Assembly: GCA_945957125.1 (NCBI GenBank)
Contig: CAMFJT010000015.1
Location: 1-49,152, forward strand
Source of the DNA: an uncultured Rhodospirillales bacterium
GTDB taxonomy: Bacteria; Pseudomonadota; Alphaproteobacteria; Reyranellales; Reyranellaceae
Direction: 5' to 3'
DNA length: 49,152 nt
In this document: piece by piece, positions 1-7,828 of the stretch
Position numbering within the stretch: the first letter of the stretch is position 1
How the letters are laid out: every line of letters starts with the position of its first letter
The notes under the pieces: model-generated
Seen by the model: the letters and a program-made list of their open reading frames with translations, nothing else
The model's database searches: none
What the model was told of the DNA's origin: nothing
Made by a program: the position numbers and the translations under genes

Positions 1-176
1 TTTCGCATTATTTTTCAATGCACTAGGTTGACCCAAAATTATCGAGTGGGAGTGACCTAGCATCTTCAGCACCCGCTGTTTGAAGAGCTAGATGTTACAA
101 CAGCTGCCTGTGGAACTGCTTCGACTTCCGATACCATACGCGAAGGTAAAGGTAAGTAGGCGACGAGAGGTTTTGG
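1..176. other. Left-edge non-coding leader of the GHKL gene
   Basis: No convincing gene is present. The only frame crossing it, on the minus strand, is antisense to the start of the next gene and resembles no family I know. The stretch is clearly poorer in G+C than the bulk of the window, like the two genes that follow. A GAGAGG ribosome-binding site lies at about 165-170. The left end of the island is outside the window. Confidence 0.5.
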
Positions 177-2150
177 ATGACGTTCGTTCCGTTCGACCCG
201 CTCGAGTTTAAGAACACTAAGGTCAACGACGCCGCGCTGAATGCTCTCAAGCGTGAAATTGAGAATATCTTGAGTTCTTACGTGGGTTGGTATGATCCTT
301 TTTGCGAGCTCATACAAAATGCACTTGACGCCGTAGAAGCTAGGGCAGCGATTGAAAAATCGGCGGGCACCAAACAGACTTATCGTCCACGGGTTGATAT
401 TGTCATCGACTTAGACGACAACGCCCTAACAGTTACTGACAATGGAATTGGGCTTGATAAAGAGAAATTCGAGCAGTTCTTGGCTCCGAATTTTTCTTTT
501 AAGAGCGGAAAGACTCGCGGACATAAGGGCGTCGGCGCAACCTATGTAGCCTATGGCTTCAACTATATGCGGGTTTCGACCAAGGTACCCGGATTCGAAG
601 CATCTGGTCGTATAGTCGGCGCTAGGAAATGGTTGAAGGCGAACGGAACAAGTGGCAATCCGAAGGTTGAACCGGACAATTCTCTCTACCCAGACGGCGC
701 TTATGCAAAAAATGATCGGGGGGTATCGATAACCGTCCGCTTTGACGAGACCACGCACCCAAAGCAGCTTAACTGGATCGGCGCAGACACAGCTAACAAA
801 TGGCATCTCATTTTGTCTGTGAAGACAGGACTTGGCGCAATCGTCGAGGATGTCGACATCGAAATAAAGCTGACTGTGCGAGCGCTCGGTAAGCAAACCG
901 AGCTAACGAAGCAGGGGACGGGCTATTTATGGCTTCATGCTGGTGCGCCAAAAACGGCTCGATTTAGAGACGTGGTCGCCGCTGCCGACAAGACGTATGA
1001 CAAGCACGGTAGCGTAGTCGGCAAGATGCCTGCGAAGTTCCGCAATCTCGATTTCATATATGAGACCTGGACGACTCAGGAACTGCGAACGCTACTTGGC
1101 TCCGCCTTAGACGGTGATGAACTGGCCGTCTTAGATAAGCATTCACCTTTAGTGAGTATGGAATTTGGATACTCCGCCAAACTCTGGACGACATTCAATG
1201 AAGCCCAGGGGCTCCGGACGGGGTACAAGTTCCTCACGAGTGGTATTCAGTTAGCAGCTAACAACATGCCACAAGGGGAGCCAATCCAGGTGCCCTTGAA
1301 TCGAAACGTTGGCCGGCAGAATCAAGTTCATTTTCTCATTCATTTCGACGACTACACGCCTGACCTTGGTCGCAAAGGCTTTCACCGCGAGCTCACGGAT
1401 TTTGCGAAGTCTGCAGCCGGGTCGATTACCCAGGTGCATCTTGCAAAACTACGTCACGCCCTAAAATCGAACACCGGTGTTGCGCCGGATTTCGTTCGGC
1501 AGCTTGCAATTAGTGAGTGGAAGAAGGACATGCTGCTACACGAAACTGCAGCACCTCTTTTGTTGAAGAGCAAGCACTTCTTTAAACCAACAGAACGGAT
1601 ATCGATCACTTCAACGCCGACGCGAGAGCAGGATGTAATAGCACTTTTTCATCAGCTGGTCGCTGGAGGAGTGATAAGGGGAATATCTATCATGTCGACG
1701 AATGAACGCTTCACGTATGATGGCTTGTTCCGTGTAGGTTTTGACCTGGATGCGGCATTGTATGTCTTTGACCCGGACGTGAATCCACTTGGGGTCGATC
1801 CTGAGATCGTAGAGGCGCTTGCTGGCAAGGTGACAGAGCCGAAGATTCTCGAGTACAAATTCAGCTTGGATGGACTGGTAGAGGACCTGGACAGTCAGGA
1901 CAAGAACATCAAAGACGTTGATCTATGTGTGGTATGGGAGACGGGCGGCCTGTACAAGGAGCGGTACGGGATAACCTCGCTTTTGCTTCCGGAGAACGCG
2001 AGTCAGAGAGAGTACCACGGCGTCACCCACGTTCTGGCAGACCTGGACTCAGGGGGTAAGCATTGTGACTTAATCGTCCTAAGTGAACTGCTGGATCACC
2101 TGAACGATCCCCAAGCGACAGCTGATAAGCAGAGAGAAAAATACGAATAG
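177..2150 (+). CDS. GHKL-fold (MutL/MORC/Hsp90-like) ATPase, putative defence protein
   Basis: A 657-residue protein with an N-terminal GHKL ATPase domain. The N-box is ELIQNALDA with Asn48, the G1 box is DNGIGL (Asp88, Gly90, Gly92), and a glycine loop RGHKGVGA lies at 114-121. These elements bind Mg-ATP in the MutL/Hsp90/MORC superfamily. Histidine-kinase H-box and receiver signatures are absent. The C-terminal ~130 residues contain LEYKF followed by VDLCVVWE, a pattern reminiscent of PD-(D/E)xK-type cores; this is only a suggestion. The ATG is preceded by GAGAGG at good spacing. The gene is 125 bp upstream of a same-strand methyltransferase-nuclease gene and shares its lower G+C. MutL/MORC-like ATPases are known in restriction-modification operons, so a role as ATP-driven partner of the methyltransferase-nuclease is the favoured inference. 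The ATPase fold is secure; the biological role is unproven. Confidence 0.8.
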   Translation: MTFVPFDPLEFKNTKVNDAALNALKREIENILSSYVGWYDPFCELIQNALDAVEARAAIEKSAGTKQTYRPRVDIVIDLDDNALTVTDNGIGLDKEKFEQFLAPNFSFKSGKTRGHKGVGATYVAYGFNYMRVSTKVPGFEASGRIVGARKWLKANGTSGNPKVEPDNSLYPDGAYAKNDRGVSITVRFDETTHPKQLNWIGADTANKWHLILSVKTGLGAIVEDVDIEIKLTVRALGKQTELTKQGTGYLWLHAGAPKTARFRDVVAAADKTYDKHGSVVGKMPAKFRNLDFIYETWTTQELRTLLGSALDGDELAVLDKHSPLVSMEFGYSAKLWTTFNEAQGLRTGYKFLTSGIQLAANNMPQGEPIQVPLNRNVGRQNQVHFLIHFDDYTPDLGRKGFHRELTDFAKSAAGSITQVHLAKLRHALKSNTGVAPDFVRQLAISEWKKDMLLHETAAPLLLKSKHFFKPTERISITSTPTREQDVIALFHQLVAGGVIRGISIMSTNERFTYDGLFRVGFDLDAALYVFDPDVNPLGVDPEIVEALAGKVTEPKILEYKFSLDGLVEDLDSQDKNIKDVDLCVVWETGGLYKERYGITSLLLPENASQREYHGVTHVLADLDSGGKHCDLIVLSELLDHLNDPQATADKQREKYE

Positions 2151-2275
2151 ATTCAAAGTGTAAAGATTGGCTGAGGCGATGGAGCATGCGAGCCACCGAA
2201 CGGTTACAATTGATACATAAAAAAGAAGACAGGGCCTATCCCCAAGGTGCAGTATTATAGCTGGGGAATGTTGCT

Positions 2276-4126
2276 ATGCAAACCAGCACGAATCAACTTT
2301 ACTTTGGCGACTGCCTCGATGTGCTGCGCCACCATATCCAGAGCGCATCTATTGACTTGGTCTACCTTGACCCTCCATTTAATTCAAAGGCCAACTACAA
2401 CCTTCTGTACAAGGAGCCGACGGGCAAAAAGTCGGCCGCTCAAGTTCGCACTTTTCAAGATACATGGCATTGGGGTCCAGACGCTGCTGCTGCATTCGAC
2501 AACATCCTAGAATCGCGGACACCAGCGGCTGGAATCGTCCGTGCGTTGCATAGCTTCTTAGGTCCGACCGACCTTATGGCTTATCTCACCATGATGGCCG
2601 TTCGACTGATCGAGTTGCACCGAGTGCTCAAGCCGACCGGATCGTTGTATCTACATTGCGATCCGACAGCGAGTCACTATCTCAAGATCATTCTTGACGC
2701 GATCTTCGGACCAACATGTTTTCGAACCGAGATCAGCTGGAAGAGACAATCAGCGCACAACGATGCAAAGCAAGGGCGTGTGCAGTATGGCAATATCCGC
2801 GACGTCATCTTGTTCTACAGCAAGAGCGAAAGATGGACATGGAATTGGCTCTATACCCCCTACGATCAGAGGTATGTCGACAACTTCTACAAACATGTCG
2901 AGCGGGATACTGGGAGACGTTACACCCTGAGCGATATTACGGGGCCGGGTGGCGCCGCAAAGGGAAATCCTGAGTATGAAATAATGGGAGTTAAGCGCTT
3001 TTGGCGTTACTCTAGGACCCGGATGGACGAACTCATTTCAGCCGGCAGAATTGTTCAGGCCAAACCCGGTGCGGTACCGCGAGAGAAGCGGTATCTCGAC
3101 GAGATGCCAGGGGTCAGCCTTCAGAACGATTGGAATGACATCCTGCCCGCTGGCGGAAAGGAATCGCTAGGTTACGCAACACAGAAGCCGCTTGCCCTTC
3201 TTAAACGGATCATTGAAGCATCTTCCAACAAAGGAGATGTAGTCCTTGATCCGTTCTGCGGATGCGGCACAACAGTGCATGCGGCGCTGGGCCTGGAAAG
3301 ACGGTGGATTGGTATCGATATTACGCACGTTGCAATTCAGGTCATCTTGGATCGGCTCAAGAAATTCTTTCCTGGAGAACACCCCGCTGTACGTGGACGA
3401 CCAGAAGACCTCGAAGGCGCTCGCGAACTTGCTCGGCGAGACAAGTACCAATTTCAGTGGTGGGCAGCATCGCTAATTGGAGGCCAAGCACGCGGGGGCG
3501 AAAAGAAAGGAGCAGACCGCGGGGTTGATGGTGAGATGTTCTTTAAACGCGGTCACAACCATTTCGGGCGAGCGATCATATCTGTGAAGGGCGGTGACAA
3601 TCTCAGTCCCTCGATGGTTCGCGATCTGGCCGGCACACGCGAACAAGAGAATGCCGACATGGGGATATTCATCTGTTTGGCTGAGCCAACTTCCCAAATG
3701 AAGAGCACAGCGGCAGCGTATGGGAGTTTCGACGAGGGTGCGTACCCGCGCATTGCTATTGTAACTATTGCGGAGCTTTTGCAGAGACAGAGCCAACTAG
3801 TGTTACCGCCACACTTTGACACAGTAACAGTTCGCGATGAGGCAAGAAAGCGCGGGCCAGTGTTGAAGCCTCCGACGCAAGCGCAGATTCGTCGCGAGCC
3901 AGAATTCATGCTGTCGATCTCGGCAAAGGCTCGTACAAGACAGTTGTTGCTTGATGAACCGTTGCTGGTAGCTGAGCACCGTCCGACAACTCGCTTGCTT
4001 CGTCAGAAGGTAGAGGGACCTGCATTCCATCAACGATCGGTGGTAGAACAAAGGCCGTTGGGCTTTGCGGATTCTGAGGAAGAGTTTGGCGCCGAGCGGT
4101 TGACCCGTAAGCGTGGGCGTAGATAA
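2276..4126 (+). CDS. Beta-class DNA methyltransferase fused to Mrr-like nuclease domain
   Basis: A 616-residue fusion. The catalytic motif IV DPPF (residues 32-35, preceded by IDLVYL) comes before the AdoMet-binding motif DPFCGCGTT (from Asp325). That order is typical of beta-class N6-adenine/N4-cytosine methyltransferases, with the target-recognition region between the two motifs. From about 385 to 520 there is a second domain with GADRGVDGE (Asp414, Asp418) and IISVKGG (Lys438), resembling the Mrr-type restriction endonuclease core in which the usual ExK is altered. The last ~90 residues are basic and unassigned. GGGGA lies about 8 bases before the ATG. It probably modifies and possibly cuts DNA in one polypeptide, like single-chain restriction-modification enzymes. 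The neighbouring GHKL ATPase suggests a two-gene module. Sequence specificity and cleavage are unknown. Confidence 0.85.
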   Translation: MQTSTNQLYFGDCLDVLRHHIQSASIDLVYLDPPFNSKANYNLLYKEPTGKKSAAQVRTFQDTWHWGPDAAAAFDNILESRTPAAGIVRALHSFLGPTDLMAYLTMMAVRLIELHRVLKPTGSLYLHCDPTASHYLKIILDAIFGPTCFRTEISWKRQSAHNDAKQGRVQYGNIRDVILFYSKSERWTWNWLYTPYDQRYVDNFYKHVERDTGRRYTLSDITGPGGAAKGNPEYEIMGVKRFWRYSRTRMDELISAGRIVQAKPGAVPREKRYLDEMPGVSLQNDWNDILPAGGKESLGYATQKPLALLKRIIEASSNKGDVVLDPFCGCGTTVHAALGLERRWIGIDITHVAIQVILDRLKKFFPGEHPAVRGRPEDLEGARELARRDKYQFQWWAASLIGGQARGGEKKGADRGVDGEMFFKRGHNHFGRAIISVKGGDNLSPSMVRDLAGTREQENADMGIFICLAEPTSQMKSTAAAYGSFDEGAYPRIAIVTIAELLQRQSQLVLPPHFDTVTVRDEARKRGPVLKPPTQAQIRREPEFMLSISAKARTRQLLLDEPLLVAEHRPTTRLLRQKVEGPAFHQRSVVEQRPLGFADSEEEFGAERLTRKRGRR

Positions 4127-4616
4127 ATAACGAGCGCGAGGCGCGCAGCGTTGCCGTGCGGGCTGAAGAGGCGCTGCCCGTCGGTCGCTTCTCCGGCGCG
4201 CACTATTGCGCGGCGCATCAGCATCTCTTCCAGGATGTGTACGGCTGGGCGGGACGCTACCGGACCGTTCGGATGACGAAGGATCGCAGCCCGTTCTGCT
4301 TTCCCGAGAACATCGCCGGTGAGATGCGGGCGTGTTCGCCCGATTGCGGGACGCCGATTTCCTGATGGGAAGGGAGGCGAAGGCTTTCGCCGAGGAGGCC
4401 GCCGCGTTCCTTGCCTACCTAAATGCGATACACTCGTTTCGGGAAGGCAGTGGGCGAACCCAGCTGACCTTTACCGCTTTGCTCGCGGCACAGGCGGGCC
4501 ATCCCCTCGACCTTTGGCGATTGGAGCCGGCGAGCTTCCTGTGGGCGATGATTGCCAGCTTCTTCGGAGACGAGGCGCCGGTGCGCCGGCAACTGCGAAA
4601 TCTCGTCGGAAATTGA
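4127..4616 (+). pseudogene. Fic/DOC-family remnant, 5'-truncated and frameshifted
   Basis: Translation gives a Fic-domain protein in two pieces. Frame one (to about 4329) contains GRFSGAHYCAAHQHLFQDVY and WAGRYRTVRMTK. After a shift at about 4330 (two extra or one missing base), frame two runs to 4616 and holds the Fic motif as IHSFREGSGRTQL (4428-4466). The family consensus is HPFxxGNGRxxR, so Pro, Asn and the last Arg are altered. The first ~35 residues of the family are missing, and the homology starts at or immediately after the methyltransferase stop codon at 4124-4126. Base composition rises at the same point. Intact Fic proteins AMPylate targets as toxins or effectors; this copy cannot make an intact enzyme without recoding. 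The most likely history is truncation by the incoming low-G+C segment. Confidence 0.8.
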
Positions 4617-4680
4617 GCATTGTCCAGCTTCACAGGTCGGCGACGCCGGTCTCGCCGTCGTCCTCGCTTGGCATCCGGCC
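4617..4680. other. Spacer between convergent fic remnant and DUF3883 gene
   Basis: Sixty-four bases of high-G+C sequence with no gene and no strong hairpin that I could see. Confidence 0.4.
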
Positions 4681-5520
4681 CTACAGCAAGCTCGCCTGAA
4701 AGCTCGTCGCCATGAGCGACACGTGCGCCTCAAGCGGCGGTCGCAGCTCGAACGCCTTGGGCGCCCGCGCGAAATTCCAGAGCCGCACCAGGTGCCAGTC
4801 GCTGCGCCGCTCCTCGGCAACGGCCAGCTCGTTGCGCGTGATATGGAACGGCGTCCGCTCCCAGCCATTCGTCGTCTTCACTTCGATCAGCCGATCCCGG
4901 CCGGCGGTGTCGAAGCTCAGGATGTCATAGCCGGCGCCGTCGCCCTCTCGCTGCGACACCCACCGGATGCGCTCGGCGAGATCGGTCCGGCCGGCGGCGC
5001 GCAGGCTGGCGCGCTCATGGGCGAGGACGAGCTCCTCGCCGGCACGGCCCAGCGCGCGATTGCGCGCATCGCGCTCGGCGACGTCGTATTTCCGGGCAAG
5101 GGCCGTCATCTGCTCAAGCTCGTCGGGTGGCGGCGCATTGCTGTGGGTCGGCGGCGGACCGATCCACAGCATCGGCTCTTCGCGCAATCCCGACGGCGCC
5201 GGACCCGTCGCCCGCCGCGCGAAAGGGGCGAGCCAATCCGGATGGCGGTCGAGCCAGCGCACCACCGCCTCGGCGAGCGACGCCTGGAACTTTCAGGCCG
5301 GCTTGTAGCCGGGGATCCAGTCCTCGCCCAGGCCCTTCAGCACAGCGCTGATGTTCTGGTGCTTGTATTCGATCGAGCCGCGCGGGCGGCCGACCGTCGC
5401 CTGCAGGAGGCGATTGTGCCCGGCCTTGCTGTAGGGACGCCCGGCGACATCGTCCGCCAGAATCGCGAAATAGTCCGCGACGATCGCGTCGTTCTGCCCG
5501 TCGCTCCAGTCACCCGCCAC
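4681..5520 (-). pseudogene. DUF3883 (NO VEIN C-terminal, nuclease-like) protein interrupted by an in-frame TGA
   Basis: The frame opens at a GTG (5518-5520) behind AAGGAA and encodes a conserved-looking N-terminus (KHQNISAVLKGLGEDW, then IPGYKPA). It meets TGA at 5293-5295 and continues in the same frame (KFQASLAEAVVRWLDRH) to 4681, about 278 residues in total. The C-terminal part is a DUF3883 domain with GYDILSF followed by LIEVKTT, the D...ExK arrangement of PD-(D/E)xK-like enzymes. DUF3883 proteins are often found in defence neighbourhoods. Because the frame is otherwise unbroken, this is a single nonsense change, a sequencing error, or a gene split into two products. A GTG at 5265 could start the second part but has no obvious ribosome-binding site. 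Treat the gene as probably inactive. Confidence 0.75.
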
Positions 5521-5562
5521 GACGTTCCTTTACGGGGGCGGCGCGGCGGAAGAGGGCCCGGG

Positions 5563-5988
5563 TCATGCCAGCAAATGCGTCGGCACACCGAGCGCCGGGC
5601 CGGCTTCCGCGAGCCGCCGGTCGAGCGTATGGACCGTCGCGCCATGCTCCGACGCGATGGCGAGGTGCAGCGCATCGCCGGCGCGGAGCCCCAGCGCATG
5701 GTGATCGGCAAACTTCGCTCCCGTGCGGAACTGTCCGCCCGTCACGCCGAGGACGGTGAAGCTCTCGGCGACTAGCCTGCTGAACATGGCCAGCGCCGCT
5801 GCACGCTGCTCCAGGCTGATCTGCCCGGTCCGCAGCTTGATCGCCAGGGCGGACGACAGCTCGGTCACGGTCCAGTCGCTGATCAGGAGCTGCCCCGCCT
5901 CCTGCTTCCCGAGCCAGTCCTGGACGCGCGGCGTCATCGCTTCGTTGGAGAGAGCCGCAACGATCAGCGACGTGTCCAGATAGAGCAT
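5563..5988 (-). CDS. PIN-domain toxin (VapC-like ribonuclease)
   Basis: A 141-residue PIN-domain protein. It has the N-terminal acidic residue in MLYLDTS (Asp5), Glu in VTELSSA and Asp in AGDALHLA, the usual Mg-binding carboxylates of VapC endoribonucleases. The ATG shares one base with the stop of the upstream Phd-type antitoxin gene (TGATG), so the two are translationally coupled. The expected role is RNA cleavage (often tRNA) when released from the antitoxin. It lies next to the broken DUF3883 gene and downstream of a second toxin-antitoxin pair on the same strand. Confidence 0.88.
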   Translation of the reverse strand: MLYLDTSLIVAALSNEAMTPRVQDWLGKQEAGQLLISDWTVTELSSALAIKLRTGQISLEQRAAALAMFSRLVAESFTVLGVTGGQFRTGAKFADHHALGLRAGDALHLAIASEHGATVHTLDRRLAEAGPALGVPTHLLA

Positions 5989-6230
5989 CAGTAGCGATCG
6001 TCCTCCCGCATCGATCGAACGAGATCGGCCGCACTCTGGGACTGCGGCGGCATCGTTGCCGTCAGCGATCTGAGCAGGGCGGTATCGATCGGCTTGCGCT
6101 GCCCGGCCACAGCGGTGAGCTGCGCTACCGGCTTGCCGTGCCGGGTGATGGCGATCGACTCGCCGGCCTTCGCGCGCTCTACCAGTTCGCTCAGATGGGC
6201 CTTGGCATCCGCCAGGCTGATCGAATCCAT
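5988..6230 (-). CDS. Phd/YefM-family antitoxin
   Basis: An 80-residue protein opening with [20 protein letters not shown] and continuing [15 protein letters not shown]. This is the N-terminal DNA-binding fold of Phd/YefM antitoxins. The shorter C-terminal tail (about residues 45-80) would wrap the PIN toxin. AGGAG precedes the ATG by about 5 bases. The gene overlaps the toxin by one base, and an inverted repeat just upstream (6241-6258) is a plausible self-binding operator. Pairing of a Phd-type antitoxin with a PIN toxin is common. Confidence 0.88.
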   Translation of the reverse strand: MDSISLADAKAHLSELVERAKAGESIAITRHGKPVAQLTAVAGQRKPIDTALLRSLTATMPPQSQSAADLVRSMREDDRY

Positions 6231-6240
6231 GTCACGCTCC

Positions 6241-6258
6241 TGACCAACCAGATGGTCA
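6241..6258 (-). promoter_or_regulatory. Inverted repeat upstream of the Phd-PIN operon (putative operator)
   Basis: TGACCA-N6-TGGTCA, a perfect 6-bp inverted repeat 10 bases before the antitoxin ATG. On the minus strand an A/T-rich GCTATAT stretch lies immediately upstream and could be a -10 element. Position and symmetry fit autorepression by the Phd-type antitoxin, which is known for the family; the binding itself is inferred. Confidence 0.45.
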
Positions 6259-6380
6259 TATAGCGTATCAGGCTTGGCAATCCCACCTGGCGGATGGCTG
6301 ATCTTTCACCGGCGGCCCGTCGGTGACGGCGCCGCCCCGGCAGAGGGAAACGTGTTCCGGAACGATTTGAGGGGGCCTTC
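6259..6380. other. Intergenic stretch between the two toxin-antitoxin pairs
   Basis: No gene seen. It contains the presumed promoter of the Phd-PIN pair at its left end; nothing else stands out. Confidence 0.4.
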
Positions 6381-6812
6381 TCAGGCCGCCGGTCTGCCTC
6401 CCGCCGTCCACGGGTCGATCACGGTGAGCCCCGCAGCCGTGAAGGCGCTGCTATCGCGCGAGACCACGGCGAATCCATTCGCGGCGGCGATCGCGGCGAT
6501 GTACCCGTCGGGGGTGGGGAAGCCTTGTCCGGCCCGGCGCGCCTTGACGGCGAGCGCCGCATAGTGCTGCGCCGCAACGGTATCGAAGGGCAGGATGCGC
6601 GCCGCGAACTGGTCCAGCACCTCCTCGAGCGCGGCGGCCAGGCTGTCCTTGCGCTTGCCGGTTGGCAAAGCACCGATGCCGAAGAGAAGCTCGGCCACGG
6701 TGATGCTGGAGAGGAACGTTTCGGCCGCGTGGCTGTCGAGCCATTCACGCACCCGAGCATGCGGCTCGCGCGTCATCGCCTCCGACACGACATTGGTGTC
6801 GAGGAGGATCAT
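6381..6812 (-). CDS. FitB-like PIN-domain toxin
   Basis: A 143-residue PIN protein of the FitB/VapC type. It has MILLDTNVVSE (Asp5), VAELLFGIGALPTGKRK with the catalytic Glu, and TPDGYIAAIA with the third acidic residue. The phrase LFGI..LP.GKR is typical of FitB-like toxins. It starts 13 bases after the stop of a FitA-like ribbon-helix-helix antitoxin on the same strand, forming a standard two-gene operon. The expected activity is Mg-dependent endoribonuclease, held inactive by the antitoxin. Confidence 0.88.
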   Translation of the reverse strand: MILLDTNVVSEAMTREPHARVREWLDSHAAETFLSSITVAELLFGIGALPTGKRKDSLAAALEEVLDQFAARILPFDTVAAQHYAALAVKARRAGQGFPTPDGYIAAIAAANGFAVVSRDSSAFTAAGLTVIDPWTAGGRPAA

Positions 6813-6825
6813 TCGAAGCGCTCTT

Positions 6826-7080
6826 TCATTCGAACTTCAGGGGCTCGGCGGGCCGCGTGTCGCGGACCTGCTCGAGGGCTTCGACATCGGCTTTGGTGAT
6901 GCCGTATTTCCGTCCTATCGCCGACAGGGCGGTGCCGAGCCTCACCCGACCCTCCGGCAGCACCGCAGCCTCCAGGATGGCGCGGATTTCCGCTTCGGTG
7001 CTGCGATTGTGCTGCGCCGCGCGAGCCTTCAGGGCCCGATGCGTCTCGTCGGAGAGGTTGCGGATGGTGACGGCTGCCAC
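6826..7080 (-). CDS. FitA-like ribbon-helix-helix antitoxin
   Basis: An 84-residue protein with an N-terminal ribbon-helix-helix domain (AAVTIRNLSDETHRALKARA, then EAEIRAILE), characteristic of FitA/VapB antitoxins. The C-terminal ~40 residues would bind the PIN toxin. The start is GTG (7078-7080) preceded by GGGAGA at about 7087-7092. A perfect 10-bp inverted repeat lies 26-59 bases upstream and is a good candidate for the operator bound by the FitA-FitB complex. Confidence 0.87.
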   Translation of the reverse strand: MAAVTIRNLSDETHRALKARAAQHNRSTEAEIRAILEAAVLPEGRVRLGTALSAIGRKYGITKADVEALEQVRDTRPAEPLKFE

Positions 7081-7105
7081 GATGGCGTCTCCCGTCGTTC
7101 GAGTG

Positions 7106-7139
7106 CGACGATATCAATATGGAGAAGGCGATATCGTCG
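7106..7139 (-). promoter_or_regulatory. Perfect 10-bp inverted repeat before the FitA/FitB pair (putative operator)
   Basis: CGACGATATC at 7106-7115 and its exact reverse complement GATATCGTCG at 7130-7139, with 14 bases between. It lies upstream of the antitoxin start and downstream of the larB stop. FitAB complexes are known to bind paired inverted repeats in their own promoter; binding here is inferred from position and symmetry. Confidence 0.55.
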
Positions 7140-7159
7140 TTCAAGGCGCCGCGGTGCCG

Positions 7160-7828
7160 CTACCGCCGCCCGACCCCCAGGATCTTGATCGCCGCCGCCG
7201 CCGCCCCGAAGCCGTTGTCGACGTTCATCACCATCACCCCCGGCGCGCAGCTCGACAGCGCGGCGTTCAGCGCCGCCGCGCCGCCGGACGCCACGCCGTA
7301 GCCCACCGATGTCGGCAGCGCGATCACCGGCGCGGCGACCAGGCCCGCGACGACGCTGAACAGCGCGCCTTCCATGCCCGCCGCCACGATCAGGACGCGC
7401 GCGTCGCGCAGCCGGCCGAGCTGCGCGTTGAGCCGCCACAGCCCGGCGACGCCCACGTCCGCGATCACCGGCGCGGCGTGCCCGTGGAACGCCAGCGTCC
7501 GCGCCGCCTCGCGCGCCGCGCCGAGGTCGGCGGTGCCGGCGGCGACGATCAGGGCGCCCTCGATCGGCGGGTCGGGCGGCGGGTCGGGCGGCGCTCCGCC
7601 CAGGATCGCCGTGCGCGACAGCGCGTCGAAATCGAGCCGGGCGCGCCACGTCTCCGGCAGCTCGTCGTGCTGCGCCGGCGAGAGCCGCGTCAGCAGCAGG
7701 CGCGCGCCGTTCGTCGCGGCTGTCTCCAGGATGGCGGCGATCTGCGCCGGCGTCTTCGGCTCGCAGAGCACGGCCTCGGCCACACCGGTGCGCGCCTCGC
7801 GCTCCCAGTCGAGGGTGAAGTCGCTCAC
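7160..7828 (-). CDS. larB: LarB, pyridinium-3,5-biscarboxylate synthase (nickel-pincer cofactor pathway)
   Basis: About 222 residues. LarB carboxylates and hydrolyses nicotinic acid adenine dinucleotide to the biscarboxylate intermediate of the nickel-pincer nucleotide. The C-terminal half is the PurE/AIR-carboxylase-like domain: IVAAGTADLGAAREAA, ADVGVAGLWRL, VAAGMEGALFSVVAGLVAAP and LPTSVGYG. I chose the GTG at 7826-7828, which overlaps the larE stop as GTGA. The ATG further upstream at 7903 would add residues encoded inside larE with no family similarity. It is the last gene of the larA-C-E-B operon. Confidence 0.9.
   Translation of the reverse strand: MSDFTLDWEREARTGVAEAVLCEPKTPAQIAAILETAATNGARLLLTRLSPAQHDELPETWRARLDFDALSRTAILGGAPPDPPPDPPIEGALIVAAGTADLGAAREAARTLAFHGHAAPVIADVGVAGLWRLNAQLGRLRDARVLIVAAGMEGALFSVVAGLVAAPVIALPTSVGYGVASGGAAALNAALSSCAPGVMVMNVDNGFGAAAAAIKILGVGRR

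Noticed and set aside
66..317. Minus-strand reading frame at the left edge
   Set aside because: It is mostly antisense to the GHKL gene, has no recognisable motif and no ribosome-binding site.
4127..4616. Intact Fic toxin
   Set aside because: The N-terminus is missing, a frameshift lies near 4330 and the catalytic motif has changed.
5293..5295. TGA in the DUF3883 gene read as selenocysteine
   Set aside because: No selenocysteine enzyme context or insertion hairpin is evident, and the family position is not a cysteine; nonsense or error is simpler.
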